Shown here in pieces: positions 1 to 16,440 of a stretch of 64,000 nucleotides of DNA (its first letter is position 1; every line of letters begins with the position of its first letter). This DNA comes from Oscarella lobularis (Eukaryota > Porifera > Homoscleromorpha > Homosclerophorida > Oscarellidae), in assembly GCF_947507565.1 (NCBI RefSeq), contig NC_089193.1:1546325-1610324 (forward strand), read 5' to 3'. Position numbers and translations under genes: made by a program. Below the pieces are notes generated by a model. That model had not been told where the DNA came from. It worked only from the letters and a program-made list of their open reading frames with translations, and ran no database searches.

Positions 1-400
1 CACCATCGTACCAGCAGTGGTCTGGTCTTGTACCTATAACAATAGCACGCCATTTGAAAGTGCAGACCCCACCCAAATTCAAGGATTTCATGTTAGTGAC
101 CCTGCATATTAGGAACCCCATCCTTTAGAGAACTAACTATACTCGCCTACCGTGGCATTCAACAACGTAGAATTTACAAACGTGAATGGCTTTTCTTAGC
201 TTACTTTTACTTGAGCAAAATCAATAATCTCTAGCCCCTCTAAGAGCGATCGTGCATCGAACAGCCGAGCGTCATGCTGTGTTCCATTTTGCAGATGACA
301 CCTTTCAGTCCAATAACAAAACGTTGAATTAGCATTCGTACTAGCGCCTATAGCACACAAACCTCGACCCCACTCACCACTTGACGTCCCCCTCCCAAAA
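1..400. other. 5' flank, no gene recognised
   Basis: No coding exon, RNA gene or repeat was recognised here. The last part is the upstream region of the ZIP transporter gene, whose ATG follows directly. Confidence 0.4.
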
Positions 401-1561
401 ATGGACGCCACCGACGCAAAGCTCGTCGCGCTCTTCGTTCTCTTCGGCTCGAGCCTCATAGCCGGTCTCTTTCCGTTCTTCTTCCGCAAACTATTCAGCC
501 GCCAGAATCCAAAGGTCCAAGTCGTCTTGGACTACACGTCGTGCATCGCCGCTGGAATCTTTCTCGGCACCGGCATCATGCACTTGCTACCCGAAGTCGA
601 TCACAACTTCGCCGACTACTACGCAACCCAAGAGGGCGAACCGCCCAATTACCCGTTCAGGGAGCTCTACATTGGCATCGGCTTTCTCGCCATATTCCTA
701 CTCGAATACGCGATGATTTCGTGTCGCAAGCGCACGGCGACCGAATGGGACGACGTCCTCACGGCGGGCCACGAGCATCCCCACGATCGCAAGCACAAGC
801 ACGACGACAATAACGACGATTTTCACAAACACAAGTTGGAAAGCGAGGGCGTGGCCAACGACGAGCCAGTCGTGAAATTTCAACAACCCGGCGGCGGCGA
901 CGGCGACGACGAGGAGGAGGAGAAGAAGGAAAGCAAAGTGATAATAGACGAGAAGAAGAATGGAGGCGAGCTGGAGGGGGACACGCCCCCGCCGATGGTC
1001 GATCCTTCGTTTCGCGATTTTCTTCTCTTCATGGTTCTCTACGTTCATTCGATATTCGAAGGACTCGCCAACGGTCTTCTCAGCGAAACGACGGCCATCT
1101 ATAGTTTTCTTTTCGCCATTATCGCTCACAAGCTCGTCATTCTCGCGACGCTTTCCATACAGCTCGTCGCGAAGAACGTCAAGTTGTCGAAAGCGTTTAT
1201 TCTCGTCTTCATCTTCTCCGTCATGTCGCCGATCGGCGTCGCGATCGGCATCGTCATGGATAAGACGGGTACGCAGGAGAGCGATAGCGGTCTTTATGCG
1301 ACGGCGATTTTGAACGCTTTTTCGACGGGAACTCTGATCTACGTCGTCGTAATGGAAATGATCCCGGACGTCTTTCATTCCGGGAAATCGCCGTTCAAGA
1401 GGGCCGTTGCCGTGACGCTCGGATTCGCTTTCATGGCCTGTCTCATGATGGTGCCGCACGACCACGGGCACGCTCATGGAGACAACGGGTGCAATGCCAC
1501 TGAAATGGCAACAGATTCCTCGGGTCATGCTCATGGAGGAGATCACGGTCATTCTCACTAG
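401..1561 (+). CDS. ZIP family zinc transporter (SLC39A1/2/3-like)
   Basis: Intronless gene for a 386-residue multipass membrane protein of the ZIP (SLC39) family, which moves zinc and related metals into the cytosol. The first helices (about residues 8-30 and 43-65) include the GIFLGTGIMHLLPE signature of the ZIP1-3 branch. A His-rich, acidic cytosolic loop lies at about residues 124-195, with a run of HEHPHD- and HKHK-like motifs. The pore helix has HSIFEGLANGLL, the ZIP signature supplying metal ligands. The C-terminus is also His-rich (HDHGHAHGD and GGDHGHSH), which may sense zinc. The start is the first ATG of the open frame and leads straight into the first membrane helix. Membership is certain; the exact paralogue is not. 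Confidence 0.93.
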   Translation: MDATDAKLVALFVLFGSSLIAGLFPFFFRKLFSRQNPKVQVVLDYTSCIAAGIFLGTGIMHLLPEVDHNFADYYATQEGEPPNYPFRELYIGIGFLAIFLLEYAMISCRKRTATEWDDVLTAGHEHPHDRKHKHDDNNDDFHKHKLESEGVANDEPVVKFQQPGGGDGDDEEEEKKESKVIIDEKKNGGELEGDTPPPMVDPSFRDFLLFMVLYVHSIFEGLANGLLSETTAIYSFLFAIIAHKLVILATLSIQLVAKNVKLSKAFILVFIFSVMSPIGVAIGIVMDKTGTQESDSGLYATAILNAFSTGTLIYVVVMEMIPDVFHSGKSPFKRAVAVTLGFAFMACLMMVPHDHGHAHGDNGCNATEMATDSSGHAHGGDHGHSH

Positions 1562-1813
1562 ACAGAGAAAAGAAAGAAGCTGTCTTTGGAAGCACTGTTA
1601 ACTGCATCTTTTTGTTTGCCAAGTCTGTGCGTGTTTTTTTCTGCATGTTAGTTTGATTGTGCCCAGTTCCGTCTCCGTAGCAAATATATGGTAAGCTCGT
1701 TTGATCACACGATCACTTCCACTATGTATTCAATACTCACTACTAATACACATTCATACACACAGAAAAAGAAATGAAAACCCTTGACGAACGCACACAG
1801 AGTCTAACCTCGA

Positions 1814-2608
1814 TCAGTAGTACGCCTCCTCCTGTCTTTTGATACTGGACACAAGAGCACATCCACAGCCAATTGCAAATATCTGCAGCACGGCGATACT
1901 ACACGCAATGGACGCTATCAATATCAAATTGCTCTTTGTCCACTCCAAAATCGCGTCGAAACACCCCCTACTCCAAATGTGAGCGTTATCCAATTCGTTA
2001 TTGGCCTTGAGTCGTCGGACGTTGTAACCGCATTGGGAATTGATTCGTTCGTCTTCGGTCATGCAGCACGAAAAAGGAACGCCGCACGCCTCCGGCGAGG
2101 GACTCGAACAGTTGAAATATTCGTTCAAATCCCAGTCGTTTTGATCGACGCCGCCGCAGCATTCGAAATATTCCTGAATCGAATCAATGACATTTCGCAA
2201 ATCCGAATCGCGACGATATCGTTCGATGGCGTTATTGACGTATTTCTCGACCGCCGACGTGAGTTCGTTGCGAAAGACGAAGGCGAGAACGGCGGTGATG
2301 ATTTCGAGAAGAAAAATGACGGCAATGGACCAGACGAATATTTGGAGGAGAATGTTGTTCTCGCGCAGGGCCCCCAAGCAGCCGCAGAAGCCGATGATGA
2401 AGATGAGAGCGCCGACGATCAGGAGAATGATCGCTGGATCGGTCGAGAACGTTTCTTTGATGTTTTCCCAACCCTTGTCGAACTTCGCGTAGAGACCGAC
2501 GCCGAAAAGGACGCAGCCGATGATCCAGAAGATGAAGTTGAAGGCGAAGATCGTGTATTTGATCCACAGACTGACTTCGGACTCTTCTTCTTTGCTTTCT
2601 CGGCCCAT
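1814..2608 (-). CDS. TspanC8-type tetraspanin
   Basis: Intronless gene for a four-helix tetraspanin of about 264 residues (an in-frame ATG 51 bp upstream would add 17). Helices I-III lie in the N-terminal 110 residues. The large extracellular loop has the CCG signature and eight cysteines: FECCGG, YFNC, EAC, FSCC, SQC and RGC. Eight loop cysteines define the TspanC8 group (Tspan5/10/14/15/17/33), which in animals escorts the sheddase ADAM10 to the cell surface and so controls Notch cleavage. The phrase CGVPFSCC followed by QCGYNVR matches Tspan33/14-like members. I prefer the start at MGRES because it gives a normal short cytosolic N-terminus. It lies 338 bp downstream of RBPJ on the same strand. 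Confidence 0.93.
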   Translation of the reverse strand: MGRESKEEESEVSLWIKYTIFAFNFIFWIIGCVLFGVGLYAKFDKGWENIKETFSTDPAIILLIVGALIFIIGFCGCLGALRENNILLQIFVWSIAVIFLLEIITAVLAFVFRNELTSAVEKYVNNAIERYRRDSDLRNVIDSIQEYFECCGGVDQNDWDLNEYFNCSSPSPEACGVPFSCCMTEDERINSQCGYNVRRLKANNELDNAHIWSRGCFDAILEWTKSNLILIASIACSIAVLQIFAIGCGCALVSSIKRQEEAYY

Positions 2609-2945
2609 TTTCTTTGTGTTGTTCGTAAGGGCGTTTCCCTTGAAGTTATGCGCGCGCACGCTATGTTGAGCGCGGTTCTGTAGCTTTTTCCATGCCCCAA
2701 CTGAACACGTTTCTCATTACACTTCCTTAAAAGAACAGTACGCAAATCAAAAAAAAAAAAACGTGCTGAAGAATCTCGCCACTGACAACAGCCTTACTGT
2801 ATGTGCCACGCACTTAATTAAAAATGCAAATTGAAATGAAATCCCTAACTCTGGTCCTTAGACTCTAACTATCTAAATAAACTAGATCTTTGACAAAAAA
2901 ACAGCCTTAGCTAATAATTAGTATTTCTTGAAATCAGTCGCCGGT

Positions 2946-6845
<3,900 letters not shown>

Positions 6846-8454
6846 GTGTTCGTCGGACGATTGCCTGATGAGAAATGAACTAAGCTGTTTGCAGCGCTAC
6901 TACTAACATTTGAGGTTCCTAATTGCTGTGGGAAAGGGAGGGACTTAGCTCTATATATGGTCTAACGAGTAATTAATAAACATCAATGGAGTCTCGGAAC
7001 CGCAGGACAGTTCGAAGATTCGTTGACGGGGCACTTAGAGACTCACAAGCCCTGCAAGCTCTTGATCGACTCTCGCTGCTCGTTGATAGCAGTGAGAGAG
7101 TGTTGACCCGATCGGCGTGGGAAAGCGAGGAGGGGCCAAGGCGGGGCTTCGCACGAAGTCAAACAATCGTTTCGTTAGAGGAGATTAGAATCAATTGATG
7201 CGGGTTCTCGCCCCTGTCGCGCGCTCGGAGACTTTCGTTGCTCGACGAGACGAGATGAGGAGGAATGGGGGAGGAGACCACAGATCACGCGTGCACGTGC
7301 TCTAAAAAAAACGAAAGTCCAGACGTCGCCTCAAGTAGCGTGCAAAACGAGAGGTCTCACCATCAGGCGAATAAATAAACACGATTAGGAAGACAGAGAA
7401 TCGTGGGAGAACTTGCGTCCGGTTATGATGTCAGAGGACGCGGGGCGGAGCGTCTAGAGGCAACAAAGGATCGCCAATCAAAGGGGGTACTGTTTGTGCA
7501 GACAATCGCCCTGCTGCTCCTATTGATATAATCGTTGCACTGTATCGCACTTTCGATCTGTCCGGGTCAGAATCTTGGGATACTATGCATCTGCTAAACT
7601 CGATACTTCCCTGCGTACGTGTGGTCAAAATCGAAGGGAAGCTAGAAACGTTAGCCTATTGATTTTTGGTTTTTGTCAGGTCGGTTTTAGAGGTGACGAC
7701 GACCTGTCTAACGTTGTGTGCTTCCCCCTCCCCTCCCCTCGCGTCATCGTCGTCGAGCACGGACGACAGGAGCGTGCTCGCTAATTTGAATTTTCTCTCG
7801 GGTATCGACGGGGAGACGACTCGCTTAGGAAATCCCTTGCAAAAATTTATTTCTATGCACGGCATAATTTTTACTGTTAAAAATCGTGCCAACGAATAGG
7901 TTGGAAAATATATCCATTTAAAATTTTCCTTCTCTGCAGTAAACCACGTGAATTCAAGTTTAGTTCGCTATTTGTGTGGCGGACAAGATACTGACCACAG
8001 GACAATACTCCCACACGTGCAAAAGCGATTCCATGGCCTTATAGTAAAGAATGTGGTCTATCGTCAAGGGATCCACGATCGCCTATAGAGCGTCACTTTC
8101 TGTTTCGGATCGCGCAGCGTGCGGCTGGGGATTTTACCTCTTTGTTTTCGACACGGTGCTTTATTGGCTCCTTGCAATACGACTGGTTGTTGTCCTCGGA
8201 TTCACTTACGTTCATGTTGCCCAGATACGCGTATAAGGAGTTGAGGACTCTGCTCGGCTAATATGCACAAGAGACTATTATAGACGACTTCGTGCTGGTG
8301 CACGTCCATGCACTTGCCTTAGCTGAGTCCCGTTCTGTCTGCAAAAGGTTGCGTTGCATCTTGCTATCAAAGCATGACATTCTCTACATTGAAAAACAAT
8401 AAAATGTCTGTTATGGGGTTTTGTTTTGGGGGTCCATTACCATTTCTCTTAGCA
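6846..8454. other. Gene-free interval upstream of RBPJ
   Basis: About 1.6 kb between the RBPJ start and the 3' end of the secreted-protein gene. I see only short open frames without domain or splice support. There is no repeat array and no recognisable RNA gene. The part next to 6846 is the likely RBPJ promoter. Confidence 0.4.
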
Positions 8455-9180
8455 TCAAAGTAACCCTGTCAATCTTCTTTTTGATAGCCGCAAAGAGGCT
8501 TTTATTTGGAAGAGCATCAGTTCCATTAGCATCCCTCGGTCTTCCCTCAAGCAGTTTGCGATACGAAAACAGCATGACTGACAAGTTCCGGAAAAAGAAC
8601 TGAGAGCGTGCGCAAACAGCGAAACAATCATTACTACACAATAGATATTATTACTACACTGTACCTCTTTGGGCATGGAGTGATGGCATAATTCAGGTAA
8701 GTTTCCAACGCAGAGTTGTACATGAAGCAATTCACTGCTCGGCACTCTTCTGTTGCGAAGCCTCCACTCTGTATCCTGCACAGCATTGATAAGCGAGCTC
8801 CCAGTAAACAACTTAAAATACGGTGCACTTACAATAAAAACGTCACTGAAAAGACTATTAAGGGTCTCGTTTGGTCGCAGAGATTCTTTCAATCGATTAC
8901 GAAGCTTGTCATCAGTACAATTCCACGTCCAAGTAGACTCGGTTGAGTCGTCACTGTCAGAAGGCGTAGGCTCAATTCCAGACGAATTTCCAGCATCTCC
9001 AGTCTTAATTGAAGAAGAATTCCCTGCCTCAACAGGAGTCGACGCCGTCACGGTCATGTTTTCAGCACGAACAGGATTTGTACTAGTAGTTGGGGAGCTT
9101 GAATCATGATCATCGGGATTATATGCAACGGCTCCAGAGACAATGACAATAAGAAGTGCACAGTAGATCAGACTCTTCAT
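8455..9180 (-). CDS. Orphan secreted cysteine-containing protein
   Basis: Not recognised as a known family. The protein starts with a clear signal peptide (MKSLIYCALLIVIVSGAVA), followed by a Ser/Thr/Asn-rich stretch to about residue 85 with several N-glycosylation sequons, then a Cys-containing domain beginning WTWNCTDD. A three-exon model (9180-8833, 8768-8665, 8599-8455) gives 597 nt in frame, about 198 residues. The second exon reads ATEECRAVNCFMYNSALE then a PCPK stretch. The last exon is less certain: another frame over 8411-8599 also looks protein-like, so the C-terminus may differ. The start is set by the signal peptide. It is transcribed away from the ankyrin gene at 9546. Confidence 0.6.
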   Translation of the reverse strand: MKSLIYCALLIVIVSGAVAYNPDDHDSSSPTTSTNPVRAENMTVTASTPVEAGNSSSIKTGDAGNSSGIEPTPSDSDDSTESTWTWNCTDDKLRNRLKESLRPNETLNSLFSDVFIVSAPYFKLFTGSSLINAVQDTEWRLRNRRVPSSELLHVQLCVGNLPELCHHSMPKEVQCSNNIYCVVMIVSLFAHALSSFSGTCQSCCFRIANCLREDRGMLMELMLFQIKASLRLSKRRLTGLL

Positions 9181-9545
9181 ACTGACTCAACTCAAATGAA
9201 TTCAGTTCCAAAGGACGAATGTATGGAATAAGGCCATAGAGTGGCCTTTTTATGCAGGCAGCATTGTGGTATAAATTGAATTCGAAAATGGCTAGCTAGG
9301 TGCAACAATGACGACAGCAGCGCATTTTTCGTCTCTCGCCACTACGCCGCGCCGCCTCTATTATTCCCGGGCGAAGATCAATTGTCACATGAGCCCGCTT
9401 GACGTCCTGGATTAGCGGAGACGCAAATTCCCCGTCCCACGCACCCTCCACTCGCCCCACCGCCCCCCGAATCATCGCTCCCGAAAAAAACGTCTCGTCG
9501 ATCTCCAATGTTTATTTTAATCGCGACAAAGAGCCCAAGGCAACG
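9181..9545. promoter_or_regulatory. Divergent intergenic region
   Basis: 365 bp separating the start codons of the secreted-protein gene (minus) and the ankyrin gene (plus). A TATA-like word (gtataaatt) lies near 9270. No gene is seen inside it; a shared promoter is inferred from the arrangement only. Confidence 0.35.
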
Positions 9546-11205
9546 ATGAACCGTCACCTACCGCGGCCAGACACCGAAACGGACCACTGGGTCCCTGACA
9601 AAGTTAGCCATACACCTAGGAACGATGTTCTTTATGTCAGGAGTCGTTTGTAGCACGGCTCCACTGCTCTGCATAGAGCAGCCAGAGCGGGATCGTTTGA
9701 TCAACTTCTCCGCTATTTAGCCGACGGTTGGAATCCAAACATACGCGATCACGTAAGTAGGAGGAGGAGGAGGAGACGTTAGAGTTTGAAACCAGAGCGC
9801 TTCTACTACTATTCGTCTTTCTAGCTCGGCCTTACTCCCATGCACGAAGCCTGTCTACAGGGCCACGACAAAGTCGTCTATTTGCTGATGGCCTTTTCGG
9901 CTGAAGCCGACGCTACGAGCGCGGTGATCGAAGGCGTGGCGGCATCGAAATCAGCGCGTATAACGTTTTCGTTTTTCGCTCTAGCACTACTGGAGTCCGC
10001 TGATCTGCGCCGCCGGCAACGGGCACTCTAAAATCGCGCGAGCTCTCCTAGCGGCCGGTGCCGACGTGAACGGCACAACGGCGGTACCTCTCCCAAATCC
10101 ACTTATCATTATTTTTGAATTTTTTTTCAGGAAGGCTTTTCTGCTATTCATATGGCAGCCGCTAAAGGCCTTACGGACATCGTTCGGCTGCTTTGCGTCG
10201 CCGGATGTCGTTTGGATATAAAAACCAAGGTGGTGAGAGGGGGAATCTATTCCTATTCTCCATCATAAGAGTCGTGGGAGATTTTCGATTGGGTGTTCGT
10301 TTCCCTACGCTTAATTATACCGTCGCAATTGCATGTCAAGAACCCTGAGAGTGCGAAAGTGCCGATCCCATAGAACCCTAATTATCCTAAGGGGGTGCGT
10401 TTCCGCAGGACGGCCAAACGGCACTCGATATGGCTCGTCGCGCCGAGAATAACGATTGCGTTCAATTACTCGAATTGGCAACGCAACGAGAAGTGATTAG
10501 AGTACTACTCGCATCTAACACTAGCACACTACTCTTTCCCTCCCCCCCCTATAGAGAATTGATCTTGACGCGCGCAAAATCGTCGAAGAAGAACGACTTC
10601 TCCACCGCGGCAACGAATCGACGTTCGACGAACGACGACGACTCAAGCTGCGCGTCAACGAACTCCGACTCCAACTAAAGGACGCCGAGAAACAAATTCA
10701 TCGACTCCAACGTCCGAAATTGATCGACACGATGACGACATCGGCGTCCCTCCCCGAAAATCTCCACATCGCCGCCGCCGCCGGCGGCGGGGGCGGGGGC
10801 GGCGGCACGACGGCAACGTCAACTATGATGATGTCACCTATACGACGACGTCGAACTCTTCCCCTCCGAGCGACGAAGTCGCCGGGAAAAGCGATGTCGC
10901 CTCTCGCCGCCCCCCAAAGCAAATCCCCGTCTCCCGTCAAATCACTTCATCCCCTACTTCAATATCGTCGACTATCGACTTCGTTGCCGAATGGGATGAT
11001 GAATGCCGGCGTCGTTCCGTCGTCGTCGTCGTCGAAACAGCGAGGAACGACGTGTGCCGGATTCCCGCTGAACGACGACGACGGCGACGACGACGTGCGT
11101 GTTACTATGACTGATTTACACGAGCAATCGCTCAAAAGTCCGCTCTCGTGCGCCTCTATACTAAAACTACGCAAGCGACTTGCTAGCCAAGAGGCTCCGA
11201 GTTAA
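9546..11205 (+). CDS. Ankyrin-repeat protein with coiled coil and disordered tail
   Basis: Seven coding exons: 9546-9602, 9654-9752, 9825-9923, 9985-10083, 10131-10229, 10409-10492, 10555-11205; 1188 nt, 395 residues, every junction in phase 0. Exons 2-5 are each exactly 99 nt and each encodes one 33-residue ankyrin repeat (HGSTALHRAARAG, LGLTPMHEACLQG, HYWSPLICAAGNG, EGFSAIHMAAAKG); exon 6 holds a shorter repeat (DGQTALDMARRAE). The last exon encodes a charged coiled coil (EERLLHRGN to KQIHRLQ) and a low-complexity Gly/Ser/Arg tail. The donor of exon 5 could lie 3 nt further on (GTGAGA). Ankyrin repeats bind proteins; partner and pathway are unknown. It resembles generic ANKRD proteins, and I cannot assign an orthologue. 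Confidence 0.85.
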
Positions 11206-11225
11206 AAAAGGATAGACGTTCTATA

Positions 11226-11662
11226 TTAGGCCCATTTTGTTGTCCGGTTTCGCTTATAGGACTCGTAGTCGAGTTCTTTGTAGAAAGAGAGTTCGGTTTC
11301 GTTGATTACGCCTCGTTGCGCTAAGGATTTTTGTTTCGTGTCGTGGCGCGTTAGGATCGTTTCTTCTTCGTCGTCGAAGCCCGTTACGAGGTCGTTCGGC
11401 TTCATGCCGTGGGGTTGGGAGTGGATCTTGAGGCTATCGTAGGCGTGAGTGCGAAAGGGGGGAAGGAGGCCTGATGGCGAGGGGTTTTGAGGGCAGGAAG
11501 GCGTTTTGGTGCGATTTTGTTACCTGGATACGTTCGAATCGTTTCGGCGAGATGCTTTACGAAGTCTTCGATCGACTGGTCGAGATCCACGTCGTGTAGA
11601 ACGATCGATTTGATCGCGCGATACTCGAACGAACGAATAAGACGTACGGTGATCGTAGCCAT
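11226..11662 (-). CDS. UPF0538 / C2orf76-like conserved protein
   Basis: Two coding exons, 11662-11524 and 11470-11226, give 384 nt and 127 residues, matching the roughly 126 residues of human C2orf76. The N-terminus ATITVRLIRSFEYR, then LPPFRTHAYDSLKI and NDLV, and the C-terminal part (TELSFYKELDYESYKRN) align with that family along its length. The junction splits a Gly codon in phase 1 with a GTAACA donor and CAG acceptor. The family is widely conserved in eukaryotes with no well-established function, so none is proposed. Its start faces the ephrin-like gene 216 bp away. Confidence 0.88.
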
Positions 11663-11878
11663 TCTTTACGGTAGATTCTCTACCCCGTCACGTGATCTAG
11701 AAAGACCACTGTGCCTGTGCTGTATGTAGGGTACAAGGAAGCATTTGGCAGTACTTTTTTGATGTCTAACAGAGTACAAAAAAGCGGAGCTGTGGCTGCC
11801 CGCTAATTCATTTACTATCCGGGTTTTGATAAACACTCTTCTGAGAAAACGCCTTCTCGCTCTCGCTCGTCTGCCTCG

Positions 11879-13424
11879 ATGTTTCTTCGTCCTATTCTAT
11901 TCTTCAATTTGATCACTTTGTCGGTCGCCAATGTCCAAATAGAATGGCTAACTGGCAATCCAAAGTATGATAAACCACCTCGAACCTCCCTGAGTCCCCT
12001 AGCCCGAACCGCAAGCGCTCCCTCGCGCCGAAATACGTTATATCGAGCGTGTTTCTCACTCGAATCGTTTCAGTAGTTAGATATTACGCCGAGAGAAGCA
12101 ACCACACCCAGTTTCTAAACACCGCGTTCTTTCCCTTAGCTAACTTCGCGGTATTTGTTCTTTGCGCCTATATGGTGGAACTATCGCGTCTTCGACGACT
12201 TCTACCGTTTGCGGTTCGCTTTCTCTCTACCCTGCTATGATACGCATTTCCGATCGTCAGTTTCACTTCCCGAAACCTTGATGGGCCTGTTGCCTATGCA
12301 TTTACCTATGCGTTACAGCTCTAAACGTTTTCCTGACAACTCCTGTACGCTTATTACAGACTCGAAGCACGAATAAAAGCGTATTGTGCTTATGGGGGAC
12401 GACAGTATTAGGAGCTTTGTCTCCTTAGGAGACAAAAAAAGAAAAAGAGCGGTTTAGGAAACGTTTGTGTGCGCTACGCATCTTCATCTAATTACATTTA
12501 GTGGGATTAAAGGCCCGAAAGGAGGGATCTGTTTCTTAAGGAGTCATTTCTTTTTTTGTCTTTGCAGCTTTCCATACGAATTGAATATTAACATCCAAGA
12601 CTCTATCGAAATTTCCTGCAAGCAGAACGACACTATGGGAGCAGCTATTATCTATCTCGTCACTGAGAAGGGTTTCCAGGATTGCTCAGCTGAGGGAAAT
12701 AATCGAATAACGGATCCCGCTCCCATATTTGGCAGTGGCATCAATCTACGTAGTGATAGCGAGTGTGGTGGCTGCTTTTTCTACTGCAGAGGGCCAAATT
12801 CCCTACTTGACACTAATCAAATCACATTTAACTTTGTGCAAAACATTGAAGACGGCACCACTGCTTATCTCATTGGTACAGAACATTTACACTGCACAGC
12901 AGATGCAATAGACATTATTTGCTAAGCTATGACCGACTTGACGCCTATTTCTCTAGATACGTCAACTAATACTTCATCACTTCCTACCAATAGTCCGTCC
13001 ATGAAAGGCGGACGCTGCAACGAAGGTCTCAAGGCATCCTTTACAGTCAAACGACCAAGGCGTAAGAACAAAAAAGGAACAAAAAACGCTTTAATTTTAT
13101 ATGGCTATTGATTTTTCAGCCCCTCAGGCTACTACTCCTCCTCCAGCAAAAACAGGTGATGCTATAGTTAAAAAATTGTTTAGTGTTTTGTATGGGCTTT
13201 TTTTTGTTGCAGCCACTGCAGCGGTAAGCACGTCAGCTGGTGATAGCTCTGCCGCCGAATCTACTTCTCAGAGCGACGCGACGACTTCTCCTATTACTCA
13301 AGATCCATCTGATCGCATTACAGGCGGTCCTATACAGTCTACGCCTAAACCAGGTGGAGTACCACAGCTCCACGTTTCCTTAGGAGCTATTCTACTGTCA
13401 GTAGCGGTAGCATATATTGTTTAA
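11879..13424 (+). CDS. Ephrin-like GPI-anchored cell-surface ligand
   Basis: Five coding exons (11879-11964, 12568-12875, 12957-13061, 13120-13155, 13213-13424) give 747 nt, 248 residues. A signal peptide (MFLRPILFFNLITLSVANV) precedes a cupredoxin-like ectodomain with the ephrin pattern: W..GNP then FPYEL, DSIEISC, IIYLVTEKGFQDC, FFYC, ITFNF and AYLI, ending GGRC with a basic KASFTVKR strand. These supply the four family cysteines plus extras. A Thr/Pro/Ser-rich stalk follows, and the protein ends with a hydrophobic segment lacking a cytosolic tail, as in GPI-anchored ephrin-A. Ephrins are the ligands of Eph receptor tyrosine kinases. Intron 1 is about 600 bp. The match is by fold pattern, so a related cupredoxin surface protein is possible. 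Confidence 0.68.
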
Positions 13425-13684
13425 GTACGTTGTGCCTCTTTGTTTTTTAACTATACTATGGTTATTTTCGTGTTGATGCTGTCGTTTCTCTAGTCTATTA
13501 ATTTATGAACGTGCTGTACTTGTGTTTGTCATGAAGCTAGCAAATTCTAGCCATGTATTTACATGCACAAATCAAAGACAAAAAAAGACTGACAGTATCA
13601 ACAGGGGGCCCCCTTCAAAATGCATTCCCCACTGCGTAGTAATAATAATAGCTAATACCTACTAATCCCCTCCCCGCGTACGTG

Positions 13685-16108
<2,424 letters not shown>

Positions 16109-16395
16109 CTTTGGCGCTGAATCGGTCTTCTGCTAGCGTTTTCGGAGTGAGGACGAACGTTCGATGGGTCCTTTCAAAGACGAACTGTGGTTCAAACGTC
16201 TGCGGGGGTTGGACGTAACGCTGCTGGCCAATCACGTTCGCTAGGTGACAGCGCCCGGATGCGACGATAAATCTTGGCGTCGCGAACTGGTATGCATGTT
16301 TCAGAACTTTCCACGGGATTAGAGTAACCTGAATAAAGCAAAAAGTGCTCTTAGAAGAAAGAAATCGCTAAATGTGAAGAGAACTTAGAAAGCAC

Positions 16396-16425
16396 GTGAC
16401 CTACAGCTGCAGCGCGTTAGGTCAC
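16396..16425. promoter_or_regulatory. Everted AGGTCA-type repeat upstream of DIS3L2
   Basis: The sequence gtgacct, 16 bp, then aggtcac forms an inverted repeat of a nuclear-receptor-like half site 15 bp before the DIS3L2 ATG, in the PLK1/DIS3L2 divergent region. It may be chance; an in-frame ATG at 16396 would place it inside coding sequence. Confidence 0.2.
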
Positions 16426-16440
16426 GACATTGTTTACGAG

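Noticed and set aside
698-1558. 286-residue minus-strand frame opposite the ZIP gene
   Set aside because: It is the antisense shadow of a well-supported coding sequence, with composition forced by the His- and Asp-rich codons on the other strand.
12754-12793. 40 bp intron inside the ephrin-like exon
   Set aside because: GTAGTG and CTGCAG could act as splice sites, but removal shifts the frame away from the FFYC and ITFNF ephrin motifs.
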